A stretch of 64,000 bases of DNA, taken from assembly GCF_003434055.1 (NCBI RefSeq), contig NZ_QVEX01000001.1, forward strand, positions 1,241,824-1,305,823. Reading direction: 5' to 3'. The notes beneath the pieces are model-generated. The model ran no database searches. It had not been told where the DNA came from and was given only the letters and a program-made list of their open reading frames with translations. Position numbers and translations under genes: made by a program. The DNA is from Enterocloster aldenensis. GTDB taxonomy: Bacteria > Bacillota > Clostridia > Lachnospirales > Lachnospiraceae. Shown here piece after piece: positions 1 to 7,987 of this stretch. Position 1 is the first letter of the stretch, and every line of letters begins with the position of its first letter.

Positions 1-357
1 AATGGGCGTATCCCTTATGAGCCGGCTCCTGCTGGTGTCATCCAGGCGCGCATATACCTGGTTTACCTGGAAAATGCGGCTGGCTATCTGTGAAATCAGA
101 AGGTTGGAATTATCATCCTGGGTGGCTGCGATGAACATGCCTGCCCGTTCAATCCCTGCTTCCTTTAATACCTTGGGGTCAGTGGGGTCCCCTTCCATCT
201 CAGCCCCGCCGAATCCGTCCGGCAGGTAACGGAAGCTTTCCCTGTCCTTATCTAATACAACCACCTTGTGGCCTTTATTATATAATGTATTGGCCAGCGC
301 TGCGCCGAAGGGACTGCAGCCAACTATGATGATGCCTTTTGATTTGTGGAATAACAT
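1..357 (-). CDS. TrkA-N (RCK) potassium-channel regulator, 3' end cut by window
   Basis: Reads leftwards off the window, so only the first 119 residues are visible. They form a Rossmann RCK_N domain: a beta strand followed by IIVGCSPFGAALA (GxxxxGxxLA nucleotide loop), then VVVLDKD with the acidic residue that usually contacts the ribose. Family members bind NAD(H), ATP or c-di-AMP and gate TrkH/KtrB channels from the cytoplasm. It aligns along its visible length with the protein at 4255-4674 (shared LPxxFxG, AGI, ARLxDT), so the two are paralogues. The start at 357 is supported by an AAGGGGG ribosome site 3 bases upstream of the ATT before the ATG. It is probably regulated through the palindromic box at 444-472. 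Whether a C-terminal RCK_C domain follows cannot be seen. Confidence 0.85.
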   Translation of the reverse strand, partial: MLFHKSKGIIIVGCSPFGAALANTLYNKGHKVVVLDKDRESFRYLPDGFGGAEMEGDPTDPKVLKEAGIERAGMFIAATQDDNSNLLISQIASRIFQVNQVYARLDDTSRSRLIRDTPI

Positions 358-443
358 GATATTTCCCCCTTTCTACTATATGTTCCCACTTTTATTGTAA
401 AAGGAAACCATATAAAGAAACTAGGGATAATGTACAAACAGGA

Positions 444-472
444 TATAAAGATTCTATAAAGATATCTTTATA
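444..472. promoter_or_regulatory. Triple TATAAAGAT half-sites, candidate K+-gene operator
   Basis: TATAAAGATTC (444-454) is followed directly by the perfect 18-bp palindrome TATAAAGATATCTTTATA (455-472). This gives two direct half-sites 11 bp apart plus one inverted. An 11-bp direct spacing is typical of OmpR/KdpE-type regulators. The same core recurs near other potassium genes in the window (4778, 5207, 11962, 12071). It sits upstream of the TrkA-like gene that starts at 357. The assignment to the KdpE-like protein is inference. Confidence 0.5.
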
Positions 473-571
473 CCCCTGTTTCCTGACTACAATCATATCC
501 TTAATCCATACCTGTGTCAAATAAAAATTGCATCTGAAAACCATAAGCGCGGACACATACCGTTCCAGCCG

Positions 572-2035
572 TCAGTTCCCGTATAGTTTAAGCGACAATA
601 TGACAGCTGTCCCGCCATACCTGCTGCTTTTTATGACCAGGCTTCCCCGGTATTTATCCAGGATCTGCCGGGATACGGACAAGCCGCCGGACAACACGGA
701 GCCGCTGTCCCTGCCCTGTTCGAGGGTCCGCTGCAGTTCCTGAAATGAAATCCCGCTTCCGCCGTCAGATACCTCCAGCACCCCATATCCCTGTTCCCTT
801 CCAAGACTTATATAGACCTTTTCCCGGACAGGCGTATGGATCAGGGCATTATCCAGCACATTGGATACTGCCTGCCTGAGAAGTTCCCTGTCCCCTTGGA
901 CCAGGATTGGCTCCTGGGGTTTCTTAATCCACAGGATGCGCTCCCTGCCGGCCTTGCCATAGAAGTCCACGGCCCCGGCCGCTGCTTCTGCAAGATCTGC
1001 ATGTTCCTTGTCCCCGGGGACTGAACGGTCCAGGCAGAGCAGGACAGCCGCGTTCCTGAGCCGGTTATACAAGGTGCAGAGTTTTAGGCGCAGGCACGGT
1101 TCCAGGCCGTCTGATTCCTTTAAAATGTCTTCCATGGGCAGACAGAAGTCGCGGTACAGCCCATGTTCCATCCGTTCCTTCCACCCATCCCTTGGCCCGT
1201 TCCCCCCGGGTCCCATATCATATTCCCCGTCCTTTTCCGGGATTCCCTCTTTCTCAATGGCCATGGCCATCTGGGACATTACGGTATTGATAAAGACCAT
1301 ATGGCCGTCATCGATTTCCCTGCCATCCGTATACACGCCTATGACGCCCAGGCATGTATCACGGTTCCTGATTGGCAGGTATACCCATCCGGAGTCCCCG
1401 TAGAATCCTGTATTGGCGCCGCAGACCGTATGGTTCATGTAACACCACTGGGCCGGGGTATCATTGTCCAGCATACCCGGTTCCGGAAAATAGCTTTTTA
1501 TATAATAGGGCGTTCCCAGTCCGCCCGGCCCACGGGCCACATAGACCACGCATCTCTCCCCGGCAGCCTGGTACAGGCTTTTGATGCCATGGTATACAAT
1601 ATTCTCCAGACCGGACAGGGTCAGGTAACCGCTGCTGATTTTGAGAAGGGCTTCCATCCGGTTCTCATTCCTTTGTGCCAGCTTAACCTGCTCCCCCAGG
1701 CGTGAGACAAGAAGTCCCGTGATTGCGGACACACCCATGAAAATCCCCATGGCCACCACGTAGTTGGGGTCGTTGACCCGCAGGGTGAACCTTGGTTCTG
1801 TAAACAGGAAGTTAAAGGTCAGGATACATACCACGGTATAAGCCGTCCCCCAGATAAATTCCTGTATTTCAATCATCATCACAATCACGCTGATAAGGTA
1901 AATCATGATGATATTCTCAGCCCTCATATGGATTCCCCAAAGCCCGGACGCCAGCAGGGTCGCAAGTCCGTATATGACCGCGGCAGCCAGCATCTTCCTC
2001 CTGAATCCCTTTACAGCCATTCTGTCACCTGGCAT
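572..2035 (-). CDS. KdpD-like membrane sensor with histidine-less pseudokinase domain
   Basis: 487 residues from an ATG at 2035 preceded by GGAAGGAG; an in-frame ATG at 2071 is poorer. Residues about 12-120 carry four membrane segments of the DUF4118 type found in KdpD, including NFLFTEPRFT. A GAF-like region follows (about 125-260), then a DHp/ATPase tail. The H-box position reads LYRDFCLPM, so Arg295 replaces the phospho-acceptor His. The N box (NVLDNALIH) and G1 box (DGGSGI) remain, while the G2 box is eroded (GGLSVS). Canonical autophosphorylation is therefore not expected. It overlaps the end of trkH by 11 bp, so it is translated with the channel. It lacks the N-terminal KdpD and USP domains present in the 5256-7238 protein. 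The family is clear; the function is inferred to be ligand or turgor sensing. Confidence 0.88.
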   Translation of the reverse strand: MPGDRMAVKGFRRKMLAAAVIYGLATLLASGLWGIHMRAENIIMIYLISVIVMMIEIQEFIWGTAYTVVCILTFNFLFTEPRFTLRVNDPNYVVAMGIFMGVSAITGLLVSRLGEQVKLAQRNENRMEALLKISSGYLTLSGLENIVYHGIKSLYQAAGERCVVYVARGPGGLGTPYYIKSYFPEPGMLDNDTPAQWCYMNHTVCGANTGFYGDSGWVYLPIRNRDTCLGVIGVYTDGREIDDGHMVFINTVMSQMAMAIEKEGIPEKDGEYDMGPGGNGPRDGWKERMEHGLYRDFCLPMEDILKESDGLEPCLRLKLCTLYNRLRNAAVLLCLDRSVPGDKEHADLAEAAAGAVDFYGKAGRERILWIKKPQEPILVQGDRELLRQAVSNVLDNALIHTPVREKVYISLGREQGYGVLEVSDGGSGISFQELQRTLEQGRDSGSVLSGGLSVSRQILDKYRGSLVIKSSRYGGTAVILSLKLYGN

Positions 2036-3539
2036 ACTTTTTCCATCTCCTTCCCCGTTTCTGCGCTCCATGCTTTATCTCCCTGCCCAGCTGCACCGCT
2101 GCAACAAATACCACATATATCTCCAGACGCCCCACAAACATGCCCGCGGTTTCAGTCCAGAGCACTGCCGGCGATGCGTCATAGGAAGTAATGCCCACGG
2201 ATAATCCCACGGTGCCAAGGGCGGACGCGAACTCAAACATGGAATCCCCGATATCAAACCCGCACATGCACAGCACCATGGTACCCAGCATGAATACGGA
2301 AAGGTAGACACCGATGAATTCCAGCGTATCCAGCCTGCCCCGGGCTGTAAGGAACTCCTTGCCGTCCAGCTTCTGGATGCTGTCCGAATAAACCGTCCTC
2401 TTCCTGGATATCCTGCTCCTCATGCTCCAGTACAGGCTTTTAAGGGCAATCCAGACACGGATCTGTTTGATGCCTCCGGCCGTGGAACCCGTCCCCCCGC
2501 CCACCAGCATCAGCAGCGTCATTACCAGAAGCAGCGGGCTGCTGAATGCCGCAAAGCTGTCCACGGTCTGGAATCCGGTGGTGGTCAGGGCTGTCACCAC
2601 CTGGAACAGCCCGTCCCTGAATCCCTGGCCCACATTGCCTGAAAGGCCTGCATAGAGCAGCAGCACTGCCATGACCGGCGTGAAAAACCCGCAGATCATC
2701 AGCATGAACCTGACCTCGCAGTAACGGAAGAAGGTCTTTAACTTTCCTCTTATGAGAAAGAGATGGGCCAGGAAATTGGTACAGCCTAAAAGCATCAGCA
2801 CAATTGTCACAAGTTCAATCCCCAAACTGTCATAATACCCAATGCTCTCCGCCTTTGTGGAAAATCCTCCGGTAGAAAGGGCTGCTATGGAGTGGTTCAG
2901 CCCGTCAAACCAGTCCATCCCAAAAAACATATATAAAAGCGTGCCGGACAGGATATAACCCATATAGATGGCTATGATCATCCTGGCAGACTTCACAAGA
3001 TTGGGAAGAAGGCGGTCCGAGTGCCCTTCTGCGCTGTAGAGCCGCATCCCGTGCCGGTCGGACAGCACGGACACCATCACAAGTACCAGCCCCACCCCGC
3101 CGAAAAACAGCATGATGCTTCTGTATAGAAGAAAAATCCTGGGGCACCGGGTCACATCCACAACGGAAAGCCCGGTGGTACTCCATCCGCTGGTGCACTC
3201 AAACACGGCCTGGGTAAAATCATAATTGCCTGTCATCATGAAGGGGACCGCGCAGAACACAATGGCCAGCACCCAGGACAGCACCACGATCAGGGCATCC
3301 TGATGTCCCGTAAGCCGCAGCGCCTCCCTTCCTTTTATTGGAAGGTACATTACATATCCTGCGAAAACAGCCGCCACACCGGGAACCGTAAAATACCGCG
3401 CCATGGAAACCTCATCCCAAAAAGCAGGCAGGGCTGCCAGCGGCAGAAGGATAATCCCGCCGATAAGCATCAGGACCACGCCCAGGTACCCGGCAACCAG
3501 CTGCCGGCCGCCGATTTCATTCCTGCCATTCTCCATCAC
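2025..3539 (-). CDS. trkH: TrkH/KtrB family potassium channel subunit
   Basis: 504-residue polytopic membrane protein that passes K+ across the cytoplasmic membrane. Four repeats of the selectivity-filter type are visible: TSGWSTTGLSV (about 116-126), LSTGGFSTKA, LTTTGFQTVD and LGTVGLSVG. The Gly positions that form the filter are kept in each. Length is normal for the family. The start codon overlaps the stop of the TrkA gene by 4 bp (ATGA), and the end overlaps the pseudokinase gene, so this is a tightly coupled operon of trkA, trkH and sensor. The partner gating ring is presumably the 222-residue TrkA protein. KtrB and TrkH cannot be told apart with certainty from sequence alone. Confidence 0.93.
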   Translation of the reverse strand: MMENGRNEIGGRQLVAGYLGVVLMLIGGIILLPLAALPAFWDEVSMARYFTVPGVAAVFAGYVMYLPIKGREALRLTGHQDALIVVLSWVLAIVFCAVPFMMTGNYDFTQAVFECTSGWSTTGLSVVDVTRCPRIFLLYRSIMLFFGGVGLVLVMVSVLSDRHGMRLYSAEGHSDRLLPNLVKSARMIIAIYMGYILSGTLLYMFFGMDWFDGLNHSIAALSTGGFSTKAESIGYYDSLGIELVTIVLMLLGCTNFLAHLFLIRGKLKTFFRYCEVRFMLMICGFFTPVMAVLLLYAGLSGNVGQGFRDGLFQVVTALTTTGFQTVDSFAAFSSPLLLVMTLLMLVGGGTGSTAGGIKQIRVWIALKSLYWSMRSRISRKRTVYSDSIQKLDGKEFLTARGRLDTLEFIGVYLSVFMLGTMVLCMCGFDIGDSMFEFASALGTVGLSVGITSYDASPAVLWTETAGMFVGRLEIYVVFVAAVQLGREIKHGAQKRGRRWKKYAR

Positions 3540-4204
3540 GCCTGCTCCCTTCCCATGATCAGGCCAATGACACGGTTCTGGCTATCCGGCGTGGAAAGGA
3601 CCAGCAGCTTGTCATTGGCCTGTATGCCGGTCTGCCCCTTTGGCACGATGATCTTTGATCCCCGCACAATGCAGCAGATGATTGCATCCTCCCCCAATTC
3701 CATGTCGCAGAGTTTCCTGCCGGCCACAGGACTGTTCTGGTTAATCATCAGCTCATTGATGACAATATTTCCCTGGTCCAGCGGAAGGCTGTTGACCAGG
3801 CTTTCCACCGTGGACATCTGTTCAATGTACCCGGCTATCATGTAGGTTGCGCTGATTGCAGTGCTTACCCCCAGGCGCTTAAAGATGTCCACGCTCTTAG
3901 GATTTCCCACAACCGCCACCGTCTTCCTGATATGGTAAATCCGTTTGGCGGTCTGGCAGATTGCCAGGTTATCCGCATCACTGGGCTTTAATGCAATCAT
4001 GATGTCAAACCCGTCAATGCCAGCTTCATCCATCACATAAAGTTTGCACGGGTCGCCGTGTATGACCGGTATCCTGTGTGTCTGGCACAGATACGTGCAG
4101 TACTCCCTGTCGTCATTAATCACTACAAGCTCATGTCCCTTGCTGAGCAGCATCCTTATAAGGTAATCTGCTTTTGTCTTTCCTCCTGCCACTGCTATCC
4201 TCAT
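3536..4204 (-). CDS. trkA: TrkA family potassium uptake regulator (RCK_N + RCK_C)
   Basis: 222 residues. An N-terminal Rossmann RCK_N domain (about 1-135) is followed by a C-terminal RCK_C domain (about 140-220, with DAIICCIVRGSKIIVPKG and NDKLLVL). RCK_C in Firmicutes Ktr/Trk proteins often binds c-di-AMP. The nucleotide loop is atypical: AVAGGKTKADYL rather than GxGxxG, so affinity for NAD may be altered. It is translationally coupled to trkH (4-bp overlap) and should form the cytoplasmic gating ring of that channel. The preceding gene encodes a second, shorter RCK protein, so this channel may have two regulators. Confidence 0.92.
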   Translation of the reverse strand: MRIAVAGGKTKADYLIRMLLSKGHELVVINDDREYCTYLCQTHRIPVIHGDPCKLYVMDEAGIDGFDIMIALKPSDADNLAICQTAKRIYHIRKTVAVVGNPKSVDIFKRLGVSTAISATYMIAGYIEQMSTVESLVNSLPLDQGNIVINELMINQNSPVAGRKLCDMELGEDAIICCIVRGSKIIVPKGQTGIQANDKLLVLSTPDSQNRVIGLIMGREQA

Positions 4205-4220
4205 CCAATCACTCCCCTGT

Positions 4221-4253
4221 CCCGGATCCTGTCCGGATCCTGTCCGGATTCTG
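4221..4253. repeat. 11-bp tandem repeat x3 just after a stop codon
   Basis: Three adjacent units (CCCGGATCCTG, TCCGGATCCTG, TCCGGATTCTG) lie between the stop of the 4255-4674 gene and trkA. It is one of a series of unrelated short tandem arrays placed directly 3' of genes in this window. Confidence 0.85.
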
Positions 4254-4254
4254 A

Positions 4255-4674
4255 CTAAAATGCAATGGAGCTCAGCTCCTTAAATTTCTCGATGGAAAGG
4301 CGGGCCGGATAAATGGCCTTGATATTCAGCCCGCCGATCAGATGTTCCTTGTCCGTATCATTAAGCCTGGCAAACACTTCCCCCACATCATAGATGCGCC
4401 TTGCCATCTGTGCCAGCATGCAGTTTATATTATCATCATCCGTGGCAGCCACCACCACGGACGCATTCCCAATGCCCGCATCCTCCAGCAGGTCAGGGTC
4501 CGTGACATTCCCCACAATCTGAAATCCGCTGAAGTTAGGCGGCAGCTTGCGGAATGCATCATTATCCTTATCAATGATGATGACATCGTCCCCATGTTCT
4601 GAAAGTTCGCCTGCCAGCCCGGCGCCGAACCGGCTGCACCCTGCGATGATGATTGTCTTTTTCCTGTTCCACAT
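4255..4674 (-). CDS. Single-domain TrkA-N (RCK_N) protein
   Basis: 139 residues from the ATG at 4674, which has AGGAGG eight bases upstream; longer in-frame starts (4704, 4680) fit worse. It is a lone RCK_N Rossmann domain: TIIIAGCSRFGAGLA nucleotide loop, VIIIDKD acidic strand end, then ATDDD. There is no RCK_C domain, unlike the next gene. It is paralogous to the protein at 1-357. Position as first gene of the trkA-trkH-sensor operon points to a role in setting channel gating, perhaps by mixing with the two-domain TrkA. The start is preceded by a copy of the GGAATCTTTATA box (4778-4790). Confidence 0.88.
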   Translation of the reverse strand: MWNRKKTIIIAGCSRFGAGLAGELSEHGDDVIIIDKDNDAFRKLPPNFSGFQIVGNVTDPDLLEDAGIGNASVVVAATDDDNINCMLAQMARRIYDVGEVFARLNDTDKEHLIGGLNIKAIYPARLSIEKFKELSSIAF

Positions 4675-4777
4675 CCCCATCCCCTCCTTTTTCCATTCTT
4701 TCATGTACGGATAGCGCCATTATATACAATGGATTTTCAGAAAGCAATTATCTTGATATCTTATTTATACGTGTGAA

Positions 4778-4790
4778 GGAATCTTTATAA
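4778..4790. promoter_or_regulatory. GGAATCTTTATAA box upstream of trk operon
   Basis: On the minus strand this reads TTATAAAGATTCC, about 105 bp upstream of the first trk gene. It matches the box at 444-454 and those near kdp. A further TATC-TT pair lies at 4749-4762. It is a candidate operator for the KdpE-like regulator; no binding evidence can be read from sequence. Confidence 0.45.
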
Positions 4791-4862
4791 AAGCTTGACA
4801 GGAACCCGCCTGTACCAGGCAGGAACCCGTCCGGGCGGAACAGCCCGCGCCGCCTGTCACAC

Positions 4863-4900
4863 AAAAAAAGGCTGCCCGGAACCATCTCTTCCCGGCAGCC
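4863..4900 (-). terminator. Rho-independent terminator of the kdp operon
   Basis: Read on the minus strand, a 12-bp stem (GGCTGCCGGGAA paired with its complement, one mismatch, 7-base loop) is followed by seven T. It lies downstream of the 65-residue gene at 4964-5161 and separates kdp transcription from the trk promoter. Confidence 0.85.
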
Positions 4901-4963
4901 CTTACTTCCATGCAGGACCATATGTTATCTATATGTTATCCATATCTCATCCATATCTCAGAT

Positions 4964-5161
4964 TCACATAACCCCAAACAACTTGTAAAACGCCCAGATA
5001 ACGGTTCCTCCCGCGCATGCAATGGAGGCAACCACGCCAACCATGAAAATCGCGGCGGCCAGTTGAAGCACAATACTAGACAACACCGGAAAATGCCGGC
5101 ATGCGCGGTCTATTTCCTGCTCCATCGGACTTTTGAGTTTTAGGATCATTTTAGCAATCAT
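4964..5161 (-). CDS. Small membrane protein at the end of the kdp operon
   Basis: 65 residues from the ATG at 5161, preceded by AAGGAGGTG. A charged amphipathic N-terminus (KMILKLKSPMEQEIDRAC) leads into two hydrophobic stretches, VLSSIVLQLAAAIFMVGVV and SIACAGGTVIWAFYKLF, probably a helical hairpin. I do not recognise a family. It lies between the kinase-less kdpD and the operon terminator, with a TAAAGATTCC box in the gap at 5207-5216. Its place suggests a Kdp accessory or regulatory subunit, which is inference. The strong ribosome site and clean hydrophobic pattern argue that it is real. Confidence 0.72.
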   Translation of the reverse strand: MIAKMILKLKSPMEQEIDRACRHFPVLSSIVLQLAAAIFMVGVVASIACAGGTVIWAFYKLFGVM

Positions 5162-5206
5162 TGCATGCACCTCCTTTTGATATCTTAAGGATACTGCATA
5201 TTGCCG

Positions 5207-5216
5207 TAAAGATTCC
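5207..5216. promoter_or_regulatory. TAAAGATTCC box between kdpD and the small membrane gene
   Basis: A copy of the core found at 444-454 and in the kdp and trk promoters. It lies in the 94-bp gap after the kdpD stop, so the 65-residue gene may also have its own promoter. Confidence 0.35.
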
Positions 5217-5255
5217 ATGCATCTCTCAGCCAATCCCATAAATTCCGTGCAAATA

Positions 5256-7238
5256 TCATCTGTGTCCCATGTCCCCCAGCCTGTAGGAGGTTTCCTCCGC
5301 AATGATGTTAAGGACGTTCTTGTCATTGGGGTTTATCATGTCGCCTCCTTCCAGTTCCACGCCGATGACCGCGTATACCTTATCGTTTTTATAGACCGGG
5401 GTATAACGGGCCCTGGCGCCTGGAAGGGTGTCCGTGGTGGCGCCCGCCTTATGGCGGTTCTTCCTGACCCATGCAGCTACCGCCATCTCATCCGGGGATT
5501 TGAACAGGCCGGTGAGACGGGCGGAATCTTCGGATTCAGATGCAGGATAAATCTTCATCTGGTCCATTTTCCCGTTCCTTGTGTCATATATGACAATATT
5601 GCGCTTTAAAAGCGTACGCACCAGGCGCCCGCATATGTCCAGGATTTCCTCCCCCGTGGAACCCTTCCTCAGGTTCCTGTTAATATCAAAAAGAATCTGC
5701 ATATACCTGGACTCGGACTCTCCCTTGGCAGCCTCACGCTTGAGCCTGGCTGCCAGGGAGCTGGTCACCAGGGCGCATACCAGCATGGCTGCAAATGTAA
5801 ACGGGTAAATGGAGGCATCTGCCTGAAAGGTCAGGCGCGGATCCGTAAAAAAGTAATTGAACAGCAGCACCGACAGTACCGAGGCCAGCAGCCCGCACCA
5901 CCCGGCCCTTGTCATATATGCCACCAGCATGGTTCCCATCATGTAAATCATGGCCGCATTGATGACCCCCAGCCCATAGTAATCCAGCACCAGGGAACAT
6001 ACGGTGCAGAGCGCCATGACCGCGCCGGTCTTAAAGACATCCGCCCATACCTTGCGTTTCTGGTCCGTGCTTACTTTATACCTGCGCTCCTCTGCCGTTG
6101 CGTCGGGAATCACATAGACATCCATATTGGGAACTGCCTTAATCAGACGGTCTATGATGGTGGGACGCATATACAGTATGTGGCGTTTCCTTACGGAGCG
6201 CCCTATCACTATTTTGGAAATGCCGTTCTGCCTTGCATAGGAAGCCACCTGTTCCACTATATCATCCCCGTACAGTGTAATGACATTGGCCCTGAACTGC
6301 TTGGCCAGGCTGATATTCGCCTCCATGCTCCTGCTGATTTTGCTGTGCTCCCGTTTTAAATGCTCTGTCTCTACCAGCACCGCCGTAAAGTCGGCATGGA
6401 ACGCGCCCGCCATCCTGGCAGCGGTCCGTATGACCTTGGCGTTGGTAGGGGAAGGGGACAGGCAGACCAGCACATGTTCATTTGTAAAATATTCCTTTCC
6501 CGCAGCATCCCGCTCCCGGATTACTTCCCGGTTCACCCGGTCCGCGGTGCGCCTTAACGCGATTTCCCGCAGGGCCGAAAGGTTCTCCAATGTAAAGAAA
6601 CTGATTTTCGCCTTATCCGCCTGGTTTTTGTGGTATATCTTGCCCTCCTCCAGGCGCTGGCGCAGTTCCTCCGGCGAAATATCCACCAGTTCCACCTGGC
6701 TGGCATTGTCAAACACGGAGTCCGGGATGCGCTCGCTGACGCGCACATGGGTAATGGATGCAACAATATCATGAAGGCTCTCCAGATGCTGCACATTAAC
6801 TGTTGTATACACGTTTATGCCTGCATCCAGAAGCTCCGTCACATCCTGGCAGCGTTTCCTGTGGCGGCTGCCCTGGGCATTGGTATGGGCCAGCTCATCC
6901 ACCAGGATCAGGTCCGGCCTGCGTATCAGGGCCGCATCCAGGTCAAACTCCCGCAGCACGATTCCCTTATATCCCACGGTCCTGGGGGGCAGGAACTCCA
7001 GCCCGTCAAGAAGAGCCATGGTATCCGGCCTGTCATGGGGTTCAATATAACCTGCCACCACGTCCCTTCCCGCTTCTTTTTCCTGGCGCGCCGCGTCCAG
7101 CATGGCATATGTCTTGCCTACGCCGGCAGCATATCCGAAGAATATCTTTAATTTTCCTTTCCCATCTGATTCACCTTCCGGGAAATTCTGCCTGAGCAGA
7201 AGTTCCGGGTCGGGCCTGCCGTCCCATTCCTTGTCCAT
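5256..7238 (-). CDS. kdpD: KdpD sensor lacking the histidine kinase domain
   Basis: 660 residues against about 900 for full KdpD. Order: N-terminal KdpD domain with Walker A GYAAGVGKT (35-43) and Walker B LILVDE (110-115); universal-stress-like domain (about 253-378); membrane block of the DUF4118 type (about 402-495); GAF region (about 515-655). The protein then stops: no DHp or HATPase domain follows. The USP domain contains SPS (261-263), exactly 20 residues, then FTAVL (284-288), close to the SxS-X20-FTAxY c-di-AMP motif described for Staphylococcus aureus KdpD. It is the fifth gene of kdpFABCD, with ribosome site AAGGAGG. I infer a K+/c-di-AMP sensor that signals without its own kinase activity. 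Confidence 0.93.
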   Translation of the reverse strand: MDKEWDGRPDPELLLRQNFPEGESDGKGKLKIFFGYAAGVGKTYAMLDAARQEKEAGRDVVAGYIEPHDRPDTMALLDGLEFLPPRTVGYKGIVLREFDLDAALIRRPDLILVDELAHTNAQGSRHRKRCQDVTELLDAGINVYTTVNVQHLESLHDIVASITHVRVSERIPDSVFDNASQVELVDISPEELRQRLEEGKIYHKNQADKAKISFFTLENLSALREIALRRTADRVNREVIRERDAAGKEYFTNEHVLVCLSPSPTNAKVIRTAARMAGAFHADFTAVLVETEHLKREHSKISRSMEANISLAKQFRANVITLYGDDIVEQVASYARQNGISKIVIGRSVRKRHILYMRPTIIDRLIKAVPNMDVYVIPDATAEERRYKVSTDQKRKVWADVFKTGAVMALCTVCSLVLDYYGLGVINAAMIYMMGTMLVAYMTRAGWCGLLASVLSVLLFNYFFTDPRLTFQADASIYPFTFAAMLVCALVTSSLAARLKREAAKGESESRYMQILFDINRNLRKGSTGEEILDICGRLVRTLLKRNIVIYDTRNGKMDQMKIYPASESEDSARLTGLFKSPDEMAVAAWVRKNRHKAGATTDTLPGARARYTPVYKNDKVYAVIGVELEGGDMINPNDKNVLNIIAEETSYRLGDMGHR

Positions 7239-7329
7239 ATGGTCCCTCCTTACAAACAGCTTAAGAGCTGCCGCATCCGCGGCAACTCCCGGTACTGCGC
7301 TGCATCAGGCAGCACGTTTCATCCAATCC

Positions 7330-7935
7330 TTAAATCAGGCCGTCCAGGGCAAGATTTACCTTCAGCACGTTCACCCTGGGTTCTCCCATGACCCCTAAAA
7401 ACTTTCCAGTGGTATATTTCCTTATTACGGACTCCACATCCTTAACGGACATCCCCCTTGCGGCGGCAATCCGCTCAGCCTGGTACTCTGCCGCTGCCGG
7501 CGAAATCTCTGGGTCAAGTCCGCTGCCTGAACAGGTAACCAGGTCCACGGGAATCGGTTCATCCCCCTTTTCAGGATGGGCTTCCCTGATTTTCTCCACG
7601 CGCTCAGCCACCATGGCCTCCAGCTCTTCACCTGCCGGGGTCTTGTTGGATGCCCATGAATACATCAGCGGCTCCCCGTTTTCATCGGTAAATGTAGATG
7701 TATCCACATTCATGATCCTGCCCCACAGATACTGGCTGCCTGTAAATTCCTGAGCCAGCAGGGCGCTTCCGTATTTCTTTCCGTCATTGCCTGTAATGAT
7801 GGAACCTTGGGCCTTACTGCCGAATGCCACATTGGCTGCCGCGGTAATGACCGCCGGGTATATGACGCTTGTAATCACCATCATGATCAGGAAAAATCCT
7901 ATCATTTTAGGTAAGACTGATTTTATTGTTTTCAT
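7330..7935 (-). CDS. kdpC: Potassium-transporting ATPase KdpC subunit
   Basis: 201 residues. One N-terminal membrane helix (residues about 10-34) is followed by a soluble domain with the conserved family patches GSALLAQEF, YLWGR, CSGSGLDPEISPAAA and GEPRVNVLKVNLALD. KdpC stabilises the KdpA-KdpB complex and helps ATP binding. Full length. It is preceded by GGAGAGG and lies 52 bp after kdpB; a 91-bp spacer separates it from kdpD. Confidence 0.97.
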   Translation of the reverse strand: MKTIKSVLPKMIGFFLIMMVITSVIYPAVITAAANVAFGSKAQGSIITGNDGKKYGSALLAQEFTGSQYLWGRIMNVDTSTFTDENGEPLMYSWASNKTPAGEELEAMVAERVEKIREAHPEKGDEPIPVDLVTCSGSGLDPEISPAAAEYQAERIAAARGMSVKDVESVIRKYTTGKFLGVMGEPRVNVLKVNLALDGLI

Positions 7936-7987
7936 AGCTATCCTCTCCTCATTGTGGACACTTTTATGTTACTTAACAGGGTCCGCC

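Noticed and set aside
572..2071. Annotation as an ordinary active histidine kinase
   Set aside because: The H-box His is Arg and the G2 box is eroded, so normal activity is not supported.
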